Assembly: GCA_009760855.2 (NCBI GenBank)
Contig: WPIO01000026.1
Coordinates: 3,852,501 to 3,892,500 of the forward strand
Direction of reading: 5' to 3'
Source of the DNA: Cristatella mucedo
Taxonomy: Eukaryota > Bryozoa > Phylactolaemata > Cristatellidae
Length of the DNA stretch: 40,000 nucleotides
Made by a program: the position numbers and the translations under genes. How positions within the stretch are numbered: position 1 is the first letter of the stretch; every line of letters begins with the position of its first letter. Shown one piece after another: positions 9,721 to 19,740 of the stretch. A model generated the notes under the pieces. The model was not told the origin of the DNA, ran no database searches, and saw only the letters and a list, made by a program, of their open reading frames with translations.

Positions 9721-10680
9721 TTTAGAAGGCTTCCCTTATCCAGTTCAGTGAGTTTAGTTCCAATACCGCCGGATATCTTCTTTCTTAAATAGCGTTCATT
9801 TTTTCAAACGCCTGTGAAGTCTGCTATTTCGCGCTGTGCACTGCTTTTTGAAGCGCAGCGAAAGTGATGAAAAGCGGCCCGCTGCCGTCCTTCCGGTCCT
9901 CCGCCCCATTCCCCTCCTTCTCCTGGTGCTTTCGATTGTGGAGGGATATCACAGAACGTGATAGAATGCTTAGACTTGGAGTGCAATTAGTCGTGCTCAA
10001 TCCGCCTACTCCTTGCTCAAGAAATGCTGAATATTGATACATTTAGTCGGCTACGGCCAAAGTAGTCATCATCATGCTCTGACAGACGATATGGCGGAAA
10101 CAGAACTATCCATAGCGGAAGCCGTGGATAATCGGAAGACCGTGCATATAAGTGTATAGCTGCTCAAAGGATCAACCACAAAGACTCGCCGACAATTCAC
10201 ACCGTCGCTCAGACTGATTGTACCGGCTTCGAACCAATGCAGCTATACTGATCAGACTGGGAAATAGCAGACTCGGGAAGATGCACTCCTACTAGACAGA
10301 ATCTGATGCGAGGAGAGGAGCTTTTGATCATCACGTCACCTAGTGAATACATCGCGTTAAAACTGCACTAACATTATCGTGTTTTTTATCTCTGTCCTTG
10401 ATGGTCTGTCTTATCTTGAGCTCCCTCAATGTCAGCATGATCCCCAGAACTTCAAGTGGAAGAAAGTAAAAATCTTATTATGATATGTTACCTATTATTA
10501 TTTTATCTTATCTCCTACTATTAATATCACTACTATATGCCTATTATCTTCGTCTGCAACTCCACAAAGATCAAGTGGGTGTTAAATGGTAGAGCTTTCT
10601 AGAGGGAATGTTGAGCCCAAGCGGCTTCCGGTATCAAAAGTGAGAAGCATAGCTGAGTCAGGAGGGCCGTCGGGAAAGTG
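9721..10680. other. Anonymous intergenic sequence
   Basis: No open frame with recognisable protein similarity and no obvious repeat. It contains a TATTATTTTATC-type AT-rich patch near 10480-10540. Confidence 0.4.
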
Positions 10681-10727
10681 GAAGTAAAGCAAGTAATGCA
10701 AAGTAAAGTAAAGTAAAGTAAAGCATG
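10681..10727. repeat. Short (AAGTA)n repeat
   Basis: Imperfect repeats of AAGTA/AAAGT at the 3' boundary of the LINE-B remnant read on the minus strand. A similar short run, CAAAGTAAAGTAAAGTA, occurs at 27840-27857. It may be the 3' tail repeat of LINE-B, in the way (ATT)n ends LINE-A. Confidence 0.6.
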
Positions 10728-10734
10728 GAAGTAA

Positions 10735-11660
10735 TAACCCAGGATGGCTGCAAAGACAGCGCCGCGGTCATCAGCAGAAGACTATACGGCGTTGCGTAAG
10801 AATTGCGAAAGTGAGTTCCACAGTCTGGGACCTGCAGAGCAAAAGCTTCTCTCGCCGACTGCCTTTAGACGTAAGAAGAGAGCAGCTAATTTACGAGGGA
10901 AAGAGGAGGCTGAAACTGGTTGCAGCAGTTCAGCAAGGTATGTATAAGCCGAGCCACGGCGAGCCTTTTGGGTCAGCGCAAGAAATGTACTCTGTATCTA
11001 TTGATCAACCTGAAGCCATCGAAGCTCTTTCAGCAAGGAAACGCATGGCTGGACGTCTGTGATTTTTTGTACTTGCCTCGCAGCCATATTCATCACCAGT
11101 TGCAGTGGCCTAGCGACTTTTTTCGGTGGCCCAGTCAAAATGGAACTACCATACTCGATAAAATCAGGGAGCTGCTTAAATTTTGTGCAAGTCACCATGG
11201 TAGACAGTTCCTAATCTCAGATAGAAATTGGTGTACTGGCTAGATGTGAATTCTGTATTCTTAATAAAACTTTCAAAGTTTTGGAAGCTGTCAAAGACGA
11301 CACCTATAGTCCGAGCACGTGGTGACGGTCGCACAATAGTATCGCCAAATAGAAGAGCAAAGTCTTGTAGTCCAGCCCCTCGTTACGGGCATTCTATAAG
11401 CAGCACTTCGGTTTTATCGTCGTGTAGTTAGAGGAAATTGGTCGACATCCAGGATTGAATGCCTGCATGACCAGCATTCATTTTATCAGTCGCTGCAGTC
11501 AATGCAGACGGTTTAAAAGACAAATACAGCTGAGTATCGTCAGCATAAGAGTTATAGTCGGTTTCATGGACCTTAATGACTTTTAACAGAGGTCCAGTAT
11601 AAATGGAGAGCGAGCAAAGGACTGAGAATGGATCCTTGTGTGATTCCACAGGCGTCTGGT
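10735..11660 (-). pseudogene. LINE-B reverse transcriptase remnant (CR1/L2-like)
   Basis: A minus-strand non-LTR retrotransposon fragment in several frames. It starts with reverse-transcriptase motif ACGITQGSILSPLL near 11650-11610 and continues to the catalytic motif YADDTQLYLSF near 11530. Next come a linker ending DKMNAGHAGIQSWMSTNFL and the thumb-side phrase KKVARPLQLVMNMAARQV near 11100. The C-terminal phrase SAGPRLWNSLSQFLRNA lies near 10840-10800. This order is typical of CR1/L2-type LINE ORF2 C-termini. Stops and frameshifts make it inactive. The apurinic endonuclease domain is missing because of 5' truncation. Confidence 0.85.
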
Positions 11661-11727
11661 CTAGTAATAATAGTAATAACAATGCACTTGATAAAGCGCC
11701 CTCAGAGAACTCAATACTTAGAGGATG
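11660..11727 (-). repeat. LINE-A 3' tail (inverted)
   Basis: TAATAATAGTAATAA followed by CACTTGATAAAGCGCCCTCA and part of the hairpin. It breaks off about half way through the hairpin. It abuts the upstream edge of the LINE-B remnant. Confidence 0.75.
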
Positions 11728-11814
11728 AGACTTGACCACACTACGACACGGATTGAACGTGAACATACAATTACAATTTGAACCACGCCAGTGCCTTAGC
11801 CTGAGCGTAAAATG

Positions 11815-11940
11815 CTTGCACTTCACGACCCAGGTCGTGGATTCACGTACTGCAGTAGGCGATTCTTAATTGCCTCCCTATAAGCCTGAGCAATTGCCTC
11901 CGCGGCTCTTCTGCTGCTAGATAAATGAGGGGTTTATATT
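11815..11940 (+). repeat. SINE-1 fragment, head truncated
   Basis: Begins within the SINE-1 hairpin (CTTCACGACCCAGGTCGTGG), then a decayed box B, a GCAGTAGGCGATTCTTAATT body and the GCGGCTCTTCTGCTGCTA tail region. Box A is missing. SINE-2 follows directly. Confidence 0.7.
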
Positions 11941-11941
11941 T

Positions 11942-12085
11942 AGGCGTCGAGCTGGTTTGGTCTAGCGGTTAAGGTGCTCGCCCCGACCAAGGTCTGCTCG
12001 AGCCCCGAGGCATATTTGAAGCGCCTGAATAGAGATTAAGTTGTCTTGGGGCGCTATATAAAGGAATTATATTTTAATAAGCTAA
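11942..12085 (+). repeat. SINE-2 copy: tRNA-like head with LINE-A-type hairpin tail
   Basis: The head has a box A-like TGGTCTAGCGGTTAAGGTGC and box B-like GCTCGAGCCCCGAGG. The body then goes straight into GAAGCGCC...GGGGCGCTATAT, a relative of the LINE-A terminal hairpin. This is the best-preserved plus-strand copy of the family in the window. Confidence 0.8.
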
Positions 12086-12127
12086 TATTTACTTTATTTA
12101 TGCATATAGATATACAAAATATTAATG

Positions 12128-12161
<34 letters not shown>
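12128..12161. repeat. (TA)n microsatellite
   Basis: About 34 bp of TA repeats between SINE-2 and the next SINE-1. Confidence 0.95.
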
Positions 12162-12165
<4 letters not shown>

Positions 12166-12169
12166 TTAT

Positions 12170-12390
12170 TTACTAGGTCGTGATAACCCAGAAGGTAAGG
12201 TGCTTGCTCTTCACGATTGATGTTGCGGATTCGAATCCTACGATCTACAATCTACAATAAATACTCCTCTAATCCTATAGTGGGTGATCTTAAATTGCCA
12301 TCCGCAAGTAGTGGCGGTAGCCGTTAAGGCTCTTCTGCCGCTATAAAAATTATGCTGTTAAATCAGCTAATATTTATTTATTTATATGTC
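12170..12390 (+). repeat. SINE-1 copy
   Basis: Plus-strand copy with head CGTGATAACCCAGAAGGTAAGG, box B GGATTCGAATCCTACG near 12227-12242, the GTGGGTGATC body, GGCTCTTCTGCCGCTATA and the end TGTTAAATCAGCTAATATT. Its 3' end lies beside the truncated 5' end of LINE-B at about 12403. Confidence 0.85.
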
Positions 12391-12402
12391 TATCTATGAT
12401 AA

Positions 12403-12502
12403 TGTGACAGCAAGGGGTCCTCAGAGCTCTGTACTTGGTCCACTTCTTTTCACTATCTATAATTTCCCTCTTGCCGATGTAATCACATTGCACAATCTAG
12501 GC
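12403..12502 (+). pseudogene. LINE-B reverse transcriptase, left piece of a split copy
   Basis: This short stretch encodes the reverse-transcriptase motif 4 region (GPQSSVLGPLLFTIY, then PLADVITLHNLG). It stops exactly at the left end of the hAT transposon. The matching continuation, starting at the catalytic FYADDAQLYLRFDP motif, lies at 16858-17545. The 7-mer TCTAGGC at 12496-12502 is repeated at 16858-16864. Confidence 0.85.
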
Positions 12503-12929
12503 CAGGGGTCGGCAATCTTTTGAGACGGAAGAGCCAAAAGTTACAATTTACAAAATTTCCCAGTTTTTAAAGAACCACTAACATTTGTATTTCAATATTA
12601 TGGTATTTGATTGTGATTAGGTATATAAATTTGATTTTTGATTTAAAATAAATAGCTTTCAATATGAAATAATATTTATTCATTTAAAAACATACATGTT
12701 TTGCATAAAACATATTTAAGTATTTTAACTAGCTCTGCTAGAATAATAAAATTAGTAATCAAATAATATAACGATAATTATTGAATACTAGGTATTTACA
12801 ATAGTTACATCAATGGGAGCATTGGTTGGCATGCCCTTTTGAAAGTTTGGTTAAATCTGGCTCATAACTTGTTGTTTTCAGTTTCAAGCACGCCTCTATA
12901 TTTTATTTGTTAGTTGGCTTCTTACTTTA

Positions 12930-14760
12930 CTTTTTATTATATTCATGCAAGAGAACACTTGCTCGCACGACTATGTTGACCCGAAGATTGTCAGCACTCC
13001 AAATACCAACTTCTTCACCTCACTGTAGCATTCTGGAAGACTATTCCATGCGTCAAATAGGAGTGCCTCAACTCGCGGCATTTCTTTTAGAGCTGTCCAC
13101 TTGCGCAGCGTAACGTGCATGCTTTTCTGGACCTCCAACTCTTCTAACTTGCTTGCTCTTGAGTTCTGTGAACTTACCACTCCGCAAATGTTTGGTTTTT
13201 CAAATTCAGCAACTGCATTTGAAGCGAACCAGCATCAATTCCAAATGGCTTAGTATTGATCTCATTTGTATTTGTGTTGAGAGGATTTACTATGAACGCC
13301 AGAGTACTTGCATTTGTTTTGAATTGCTCAAATATCTCAGCGAATACATCCTTCATTTTGCTTATAGTAAGGCTGAAGTAATTCGTGTCAATAGTTGCAT
13401 TGGTTTCATCGCGATATTGCTTCAGATTTTCGAAATGAAGTAATTTACCGCTCTCCATGTCTTCGACAAAAAGATGTAATTTATTTTCGAAACAAACCAC
13501 TTCTTCAAGCAAGGCATAGGCTGGGTTTCCCTTTCCTTGCAGTTTTACATTTAGCTCATTTAGTTTCTTTGTGATATCCACCATGAAGTTGAATTTTTTC
13601 AGTCATTTGTCTCCTTTTAATTCGGCATGGGCAATGTCTTTTTCATTGAAGAAGGTTTTTATTTCACTCAAGCAAGAAGCAAAATGTTTCAATACGTTAC
13701 CCTGGAAAGCCATCGCACTTTATTGTGCAGAAGTAGGTCTGAATACTGGCTTTCTATTTCTTCAAGAAATTCCTTAAACTGGCGACGGTAGAGTGCTTTT
13801 TCCAAAATGCTGTTAATGATCTTAATAACCAAGTTCATGACCTCAACCATTTCGGTCGGAAATGTTTGGGCACAAAGCGCCTCTTGATGAGTTATGCAGT
13901 GAAATGTCAAAATGTCGTGGTTTATTTTTTGCCGAAGAATCGTTGTGACCCCTTTACGTATTCCTGTCATACTTCTGGCTCCATCAGTTGCTATTGAAAC
14001 GATTTTATTTATATTGATTTCGTAGTCTTCCAGGCATTTTTGCATTTGCTATATCTTCTCCACGAGTTTGCCCTGAGAGCGGCAGAAACCCTAGCAGTTC
14101 TTCTTTTGGACCTTGGGACGACATATACCTGACGAAAAGGGTAACTTGTGGTGGGTCTTTTATGTCGCAAGACTCATCCATAGCAAGTAATAAAGCAGAA
14201 GCCAGTTGAATGTCTTCCACTTGCATGTGTGTTATATTTAAAGATATTTTAGAAGTTCTATCTTGTACTGTTTAAGCAGATAATGGCAAATCTTTGATTT
14301 TCTTCCTGATTTCGGTTTTGTTTTTGAAAACACGAAACAGTTCTTCAGCTCCACGTATGAAACAATCTTTGACGTACTCACCATCTGTGAATGGTTTTTC
14401 TCTTTTTGAAATTTGTAGTGATATTGCGAAGCTTGCCAGATTTACATTATTTGAAGATTGCGCCCAGTTACTTAGCATAGAACTCAACTGTTGTTTTTTT
14501 GAAGCTCTTTAACAGCTTTTTCCGTGCGTCACCGGTTGGATATTTAGCAACGAATTGGGTATGTTTTGTAGTGAAGTGTCTCTCCAAATTTGTCTTCTTA
14601 TTGTGTGCAAGTTTTTCTTGGAAAATGAGACAAGTCGGAAGGCCATCTGTGTTGCATATGAACGCAAACGACTCCGTTCAATCCTGATTAAATTCTTGAT
14701 TTTTTTCTTCAGTTCGTCTCTTCTTTTTATCAGATACCATTCTGGAGGTGGATCTGAAAT
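12930..14760 (-). pseudogene. hAT transposase (GTF2IRD2/ZBED-like), broken into frames
   Basis: The enzyme would cut and join the transposon ends through the RNase H-like hAT catalytic core. Reading from 14760 downward, a BED-like zinc-finger remnant (NLERHFTTKH, 14680-14580) has one expected Cys replaced by Phe. A linker with SISKREKPFTDGEY-type sequence follows at 14490-14270. The first catalytic-region motif, LAMDESCDIKDPP, has its Asp near 14178. IATDGARSMTG has its Asp near 13985. Then come FHCITHQEALCAQ near 13890 and LLHNKVRWLSR near 13715. An insertion and helical region spans 13580-13180, and the hAT C-terminal dimerisation region spans 13180-12930. Each motif is recognisable, but there are several frameshifts and stops. 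Similar domesticated genes exist in vertebrates; here the intact terminal repeats show a transposon, not a host gene. Confidence 0.9.
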
Positions 14761-14881
14761 AAAGATTTTTTAAATTTGATTTAGCTATCTAAAACGGCGT
14801 TAATAAACCTTTAATTAAATAGTTAATTTCGTTAATTGCTAATCTGTAAAAAAGTCAACTTCGTTAAACGTTAAAGCGTAT

Positions 14882-16358
14882 GGACAAGTAGTGTACCTCC
14901 GGACAAAATCATTTTTTTTAAATTATCCATAGAAGTATTTTTTCTTTTTATACCATGTTTACTTTGCGTCACTGTAGCAAAATAAATAGGTATATGAAAT
15001 TAATAAAATTTTGTTGTACCTTTGGACGTTCGAAGGTACAACAACATGAATAATAATAATAATAATAATAATTCACTTGATAAAGCACCCTCAGAGAATT
15101 TAATCTCTCTCTAGGCGCTTTACATTTGCTGTAAAGTGAAATGCAATGGAATGGTAAGTAAAATCATGCTTGAAAAACAAACGAAATGAATAATATGGTT
15201 AGGGGTGACATGCACAGGGTCAGCATGCAAATGTGGTTAGTGGCAGCATGCACAGTGTCAGCACGCATAAGCACATCAAGGACGAATCACAGGGACCCAC
15301 TAAATGCTGTCCTAAATAGGTGTGTTTTTAAGTTCCTTTTAAATGTGGTCAGATCAGGGGATGTTCTGACGCAGGTCGGGAGGGAGTTCCAGGCTTTGGG
15401 AGCAAATGAACTAAAGGCACGGTCTCCGAAGGATTTAAGGTTTGTACGAGGTATTTCTAGACTGTTGGATTCCGAAAAGCGGGTGGTACGATGCTTGGCC
15501 TGATGGGGTAGTATATCTGACAGATAGGCTGGAGCCATGGAATGAAGGGACCTAAAAGTGAGCGACAAAACCTTGAAGTCAATCCGTTGCTTGACTGGTA
15601 GCCAGTGCAGGTCGGCGAGAAGTGGAGTAATGTGGCAACTGCGACGCTCACGACAGACAAGCCTAGCTGCGGAGTTTTGCACCAGCTGCAATCGCCTGAT
15701 CGCACATGCTGGTAGGCCAGTAAGCAGCGAGTTGCAGAAGTCGAGACGGGATGTCACGAATGCATGGACCAACTTGGACGTGGTATCTTTATCTAAGCAA
15801 GCCCGAATTTTAGCAATGTTATGAAGCTGAAAATAGGCGGATTTGACTGTGGAGCTGATATGGTCGTCTAGAGGTCGCTTTGGAATATGACACCTAGATT
15901 TCGAGCTGATTCAACTGGAGATATGCTGGCAGAGCCAATTTTGAGAGTCAACCTGTCCAATCTCTGGATCACACTTATGTCCAGAGGTACAACAAAGGGT
16001 ATTTTCAGAAACTTTAACGTGTAAAATAATTTGAGGTTATGAATATTCTAAACAGACAATATATTTAGAAAGCTCAACGCATATAGTTCATATTCATATA
16101 TACTACGTATCATACCAACATGAAACAAACAGAATATACAGTACAGTATAACTATGCAAATATTTAATTTTTGATCGAAAAAAGTTCTGACTGCGACCGT
16201 TGACGATGCAGTGCACCAATAAATAAACAAACAGAATAGTGTCGCCACATTTAAAAAATGCTACTCTCTTGAATTTTTGCATGCATGTATCACATTGCTA
16301 ACCTACTTAATTTGAAACTGTCCAAAGGTAAGGTCGTCCGAAGGTACACCACTTGCCC
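14882..16358. repeat. Foldback/MITE-like element with central palindrome inside the hAT
   Basis: A 23-nt arm at 14882-14904 (core GTGTACCTCCGGAC) matches, inverted, 16336-16358 (20 of 23). Related words around GGTAC and GGAC recur at 15015-15040 and 15981-15990. A perfect 12-bp palindrome, TTGTTGTACCTT at 15011-15022 and AAGGTACAACAA at 15033-15044, lies in the middle. Removing the LINE-A copy leaves an element of about 0.5 kb. Its family and target duplication are unresolved. Confidence 0.55.
15045..15984 (-). mobile_element. LINE-A copy, 5' truncated, with 11-bp target-site duplication
   Basis: A minus-strand insertion flanked by AGGTACAACAA at 15034-15044 and 15985-15995. The 3' end lies at the low coordinate: (AAT)n, hairpin, then about 150 bp of 3' untranslated region. 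The 15287-15772 frame (161 codons) is an intact C-terminal part of the LINE ORF2. It begins MVHAFVTSRLDFCNSLLTGL, contains NSAARLVCRE and LADLHWLPVKQRIDFK, and ends FAPKAWNSLPTCVRT...FKRNLKTHLF. This arrangement is characteristic of CR1/L2-like LINEs downstream of the reverse-transcriptase catalytic site. The long uninterrupted frame suggests this is one of the youngest insertions in the window. Confidence 0.93.
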
Positions 16359-16857
16359 TTACATACCTTTGAGAAGATGATTTGCTTCTAAATCGTCTTC
16401 TTCTTGAAATAACGAAAAAATTGCTGTTTCTCGCAAGCGTTTAAATTAACACACATGGAACCGCGCTCTGAGAAAGACTTACTAGGACTGAAGACTGAAC
16501 ACTCCCGCCCGCTGGGTTGATAGCTGGGTGGTAGTAGTGACTAGTGACGGCGGCAGTCGGCACTTCGGCAGCGGCAAGCATGGAGCCGTCTTCACGAGCT
16601 GGCCACAGCACGGCTGTGGGGCTGGGCCCGGTGCCCAAGCGGCCGTCAGCTGTCCGTATACTCTCTACTCCACCTATTCTCACTGTTCTCTGTAGAGTTT
16701 TTTATCCTTTTAAAGTTTGCTTGCATAATAATATTTTTATGAGTTTTGAAAATAAAATAATATAATTATTAATATTAGCGCATGGAACTGGAGAGCCGCA
16801 TCTTGACATCGAAAGAGCCGCACGCGGCTCGCGAGCCGCAGGTTGCCGACCGCTGCG

Positions 16858-17545
16858 TCTAGGCATTCATTTCTATGCAGATGACGCACAGCTGTACCTG
16901 CGCTTTGATCCCGCCCAGCCTTCAAGCGCATAAAGCACTCCCACTTCCTTTGCTGCATGTATTGCTGACATCAGCACGTGGATGCTGGAGACTTTCTTAA
17001 GTTGAATGACGATGCAACCAGCTTACTTTTTAGGGGAAAACCGAATGTTTTTCAGATACTGGACAAGTTATCCCTTAAAACGGGCTCAGCCAGAATATTT
17101 TCTGTTGCATCTGCTCGAAATCTGAGTTTCCTGTTCCAGAATGAGCTTTCACTATACGAAAGCATCAACTCCACCGCCAAGCCTTGCTACATTCAACTAT
17201 TTAAATTTGCAAAAATTGGGCTTATTTAGACACCACATCCAATGTAGTCCATGTTTTTTCGGCATCCTGTCGTGACCTCTTTAACTCACTCTTTGCATGT
17301 CCTCTGGCCTGTGCAATAAGGCGCTTGCAGTTGCTGCAACACGTAGCAGCCAGGAATTTCTGTTATGAGCATCGCAGCTGCCTCATTGCAAAACATCTCG
17401 CCTATCTGTACTGGCTCCCAATCAAGCATCGTATTGACTTCCAGGTTTTGTCCCTCACTTTTAGGTCCATTCATTCTCTCGCTCCAGTCGACCGATCCAA
17501 ACTAATTCCCAATCAGACCAGGCACCTGCTCTTCTGATTGAAGTC
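16858..17545 (+). pseudogene. LINE-B reverse transcriptase, middle piece of the split copy
   Basis: It resumes directly after the hAT with the catalytic motif FYADDAQLYLRFDP. The frame 16978-17229 follows with FLKLNDDATSLLF, KLSLKTGSARI and ARNLSFLFQNELSL. After a frameshift it reads RRLQLLQHVAARNF, the CLIAKHLAYLYWLPIKHRIDF region (17325-17537) and SLTFRSIHSLAPVD. The order matches LINE ORF2 between reverse-transcriptase motif 5 and the C terminus. A SINE-1 interrupts it at 17548. Confidence 0.85.
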
Positions 17546-17547
17546 AT

Positions 17548-17735
17548 TGAGTTGAGCCGTTATGGCTCACTAGGTAAGGCGGTTGCTTTTCACGATCTCG
17601 GCCCCGAGGTCGTGGGTTCGAATCCTGCAGTGGGCGATCCTGTATCGCTACTGCAAGCGGTGGTGATAGCCTTGAAGGCTCTTCTGTCGCTATACAAAAA
17701 GAGGCTGTTTAATCAGCTAGTATTAATTTATGCCT
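17548..17735 (+). repeat. SINE-1 copy (best plus-strand reference copy)
   Basis: The tRNA-like promoter has box A TGGCTCACTAGG at 17563-17574 and box B GGTTCGAATCC at 17615-17625. Between them lies CACGATCTCGG/CCGAGGTCGTG, which can form an imperfect hairpin. The body contains GTGGTGATAGCC, and the tail TACAAAAAGAGGCTGTTT ends in AATCAGCTAGTATT. It sits inside the LINE-B copy. Confidence 0.92.
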
Positions 17736-17736
17736 T

Positions 17737-17870
17737 GAACCAATATCAAATCTTTTGGATACCGTGCCTTTAGTTTGTGTGGTTCCAAATCTTGGAACTT
17801 ACTCCCGGCTGACGTCAAAACATCCCCTGACTTGACGATATTTAAAAGAAGCTAAAGCACAGCTGTTCCC
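17737..17870 (+). pseudogene. LINE-B ORF2 C-terminus, right piece of the split copy
   Basis: Frames here read the LINE C-terminal phrases LLDTVPLVC and then TSKHPLT, followed after a frame change by IFKRS and AQLFPVM-like sequence. It continues the coding order from 17545 across the SINE. Confidence 0.7.
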
Positions 17871-17939
17871 TGTTATGACTTCGACCCTCTGTATTTTACG
17901 TAGGAAAACATCGCATGCAATGTGCAGAGACTCAAAGCT

Positions 17940-18190
17940 TGCAATGCAGCAACAGAAACAACACAGCACTCAATATTCTCAAACGGCACAGCACTCAATA
18001 TTCTCATTCTCGATCGTATCAATTGCACAGTATTTGAAAAAGCGCAACCAATACCCCGTATACTGTGGCTGATAAGGAATGTCACTTCCAAAAGAATCCT
18101 TTACAGGTATGCAGCAGCTCGCACTAAGCGCTCCGACTCACCGACCGGCAGACCGTTAACCCAAGAGAGCGACTGGTCAGGCGCGTGCCT
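17940..18190 (+). repeat. Unclassified dispersed repeat, copy 1
   Basis: About 85 bp (18115-18200, containing GACTCACCGACCGGCA and AAGAGAGCGA) match 20755-20835 at roughly three of four positions. A second shared block, CACAGCACTCAATATTCTC, occurs at 17985-18006 and, diverged, at 20629-20650. Same orientation. No terminal repeat or coding potential was seen. Confidence 0.65.
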
Positions 18191-18229
18191 CAAATAATGG
18201 CCTGGTCGCAAGTCGCACGATAATTCAAT

Positions 18230-18530
18230 TCATATATTAGCATAAATCGCACTGCTCATAAGCAACACTAAAATAAAACTTACTCGTCCAGTGTCATTAA
18301 AACTTCCTCTTGGAAAATTTTTACCAAGATTTCCTGGAGTTAACGCCATGTGTAGTTTTTATTATCAAATAACTTAGTTGCAACCTTTTCTATAAATCCA
18401 CTTCCACATCTATTTGTTCTTGGCTGTATAGCACTGAATCTAAGCGTGTGTCTTTTTCCTAAGGATTTACATTTGTCAATTCAATTTTTCTGTCTTTGAG
18501 TAACTAGTATTTAATGAAAGCGTATCATAT
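18230..18530 (-). pseudogene. Small AT-rich coding remnant with overlapping frames
   Basis: On the minus strand one frame runs from about 18530 to a stop at 18340-18342 with one internal TAG (motifs SLNTSYSKTEK, GSGFIEKVATKLFDNK). A second frame starts with an ATG at 18349 that overlaps the first stop. It reads MALTPGNLGKNFPRG and then a hydrophobic stretch, ending at 18230. Composition and style resemble the virus-like element at 1-8640 rather than the neighbouring sequence. Family unknown; it may be a second fragment of a Polinton-like or viral insertion, or chance. Confidence 0.3.
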
Positions 18531-18554
18531 TTGCTTCCACAACTTCAACCCTCA

Positions 18555-19150
18555 TTTCTGATCCCTATCTACGATTAGGAACTGTCTTCGAAGGGGGCGT
18601 ACAATAAACTTAACTAGCGCCTTACTTCTGTCTCGGTTAGATTATTGTAATTCTCTTTTGGCTGAGGTACATGAAAAAGTAACTAGACCACTGCAGCTGG
18701 TTATGAATATGGCTGCAAGGCTAGTTTACACAAATTAAAGAGGTTTGACCATGCATCTCCTTTACTGCAAGGAGGTTGGATGGCTGCCAATTGATCAAAG
18801 GATACAGAACAAAGTGCTTACGCTGACCCACAAGGTCCGCCACGGCTTGTCTCCTTCATATCTAGCTGACCTGCTGCACTAGTTTCAGCCTCCTCGCGCC
18901 CTCAGGTCCTGTTTGGACAATAAAATAGCTGTTCAATTCCTCCACTTACAGACTTTTGGTAACGGAAGCTTTAGCTCTGCAGGTCCTAGACTGCGGAACT
19001 CGCATCCACGATTCTTACGCAACGACAACTACTCTCGTGCTACCGACTATGGCTCATCCTTTCCAGCGGTCCTGAGCTGCTACTTCCATGCTAATCACTA
19101 CCTCAACTTCTCTCCTGACTCTGCTATGCTTCCCACTTTCTCTTTGTTGC
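18555..19150 (+). pseudogene. LINE-B 3' coding remnant, plus strand
   Basis: It reads LLLSRLDYCNSLLAE, then VTRPLQLVMNMAARLV, GWLPIDQRIQNKVLTLTHK, SPSYLADLLH and the C-terminal phrase FSSAGPRLRNSHPRFLRND. This is the order seen in the minus-strand copy at 10735-11660. It contains several stops and frameshifts. It faces another copy tail to tail. Confidence 0.85.
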
Positions 19151-19179
19151 GTGAGATGAAGTGTGTTGGCTAACGAATG

Positions 19180-19740
19180 CGTACCGAAAGCCGCTTAGGC
19201 TGTGAGTGCGCTATAAAAAACTCTCCTGCGTAACACCCAAATAGTCTTTGTGGCTGTGTGGAGTTACAGGCGGAGATATGACATGACATTCCATTACATA
19301 TCATATCATAACCTAAACCGGCATCCTCTTTTAGCGAAGAAGACATGTGCTCAAACCTCTGGGACTTGAAGACCAGCCTTGCAGCCATATTCATAGTCAG
19401 CTGCAGTGGCCTAGTTGCTTTCTTTGGTAGCCCAGCCAAAAGGGAATTACAATAATCAAGCCGAGACAGAACTATAGACCTAGTTACATTTTTTACAAGC
19501 CACTGTGGGAGACAGCTCCTGATCTTGGATAGGGATCGGACGTCATGGCTAGCTGTAAAAGCATTCTTCTGAATGAAGCTTTTGAAATTGAGGCAGCTGT
19601 CGAAAACGACACCTAAATTTTGAGCACGTGGTGAAGGTCGCACAACAGCATCACCTATTGTAGCTACTTATGTCTTTCTTTGTTGTGCTCAAGACGAAGC
19701 CAGTTCTGCAGCACGTGTACCAACCAAACATGGCTTTGAC
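19180..19740 (-). pseudogene. LINE-B ORF2 remnant, minus strand
   Basis: Frame 19170-19643 reads MRPSPRAQNLGVVFDSCL, SKIRSCLPQWLVKNV and SRLDYCNSLLAGLPKKATRP, then MNMAARLVF, and then degenerates. This is the same ORF2 region as in the plus-strand copy at 18555-19150, inverted. Sequence at 19660-19740 probably extends it toward the catalytic region. Confidence 0.85.

Larger units (their letters stand above)
12503..16854 (-). mobile_element. hAT DNA transposon (GTF2IRD2/ZBED/Charlie-like transposase), inactive
   Basis: The left end is CAGGGGTCGGCAATC; the right end, inverted, is CAGCGGTCGGCAACC, a match of 13 of 15. Seven identical bases (TCTAGGC) flank it, offset by up to two or three bases from the right inverted repeat, with the eighth base plausibly mutated (A/G), as expected for an 8-bp hAT target duplication. 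Transposase pieces are on the minus strand (12930-14760). The rest is noncoding and contains a foldback element and a LINE-A copy. Without the LINE insertion it would be about 3.4 kb. It has split a LINE-B copy, so it is younger than that copy. Confidence 0.92.

Noticed and set aside
12930-14760. Domesticated GTF2IRD2/ZBED-type host gene
   Set aside because: Terminal inverted repeats and a flanking duplication are present and the frames are broken, so it is an inactive transposon.
15186-15503. Plus-strand frame of 105 codons
   Set aside because: It is antisense to the LINE-A ORF2 C terminus and 3' untranslated region; a similar shadow occurs at 38373-38570.
17548-17640. tRNA gene
   Set aside because: Boxes A and B are present, but the region between them is a hairpin and not an anticodon arm, and the same head recurs in about ten SINE copies.
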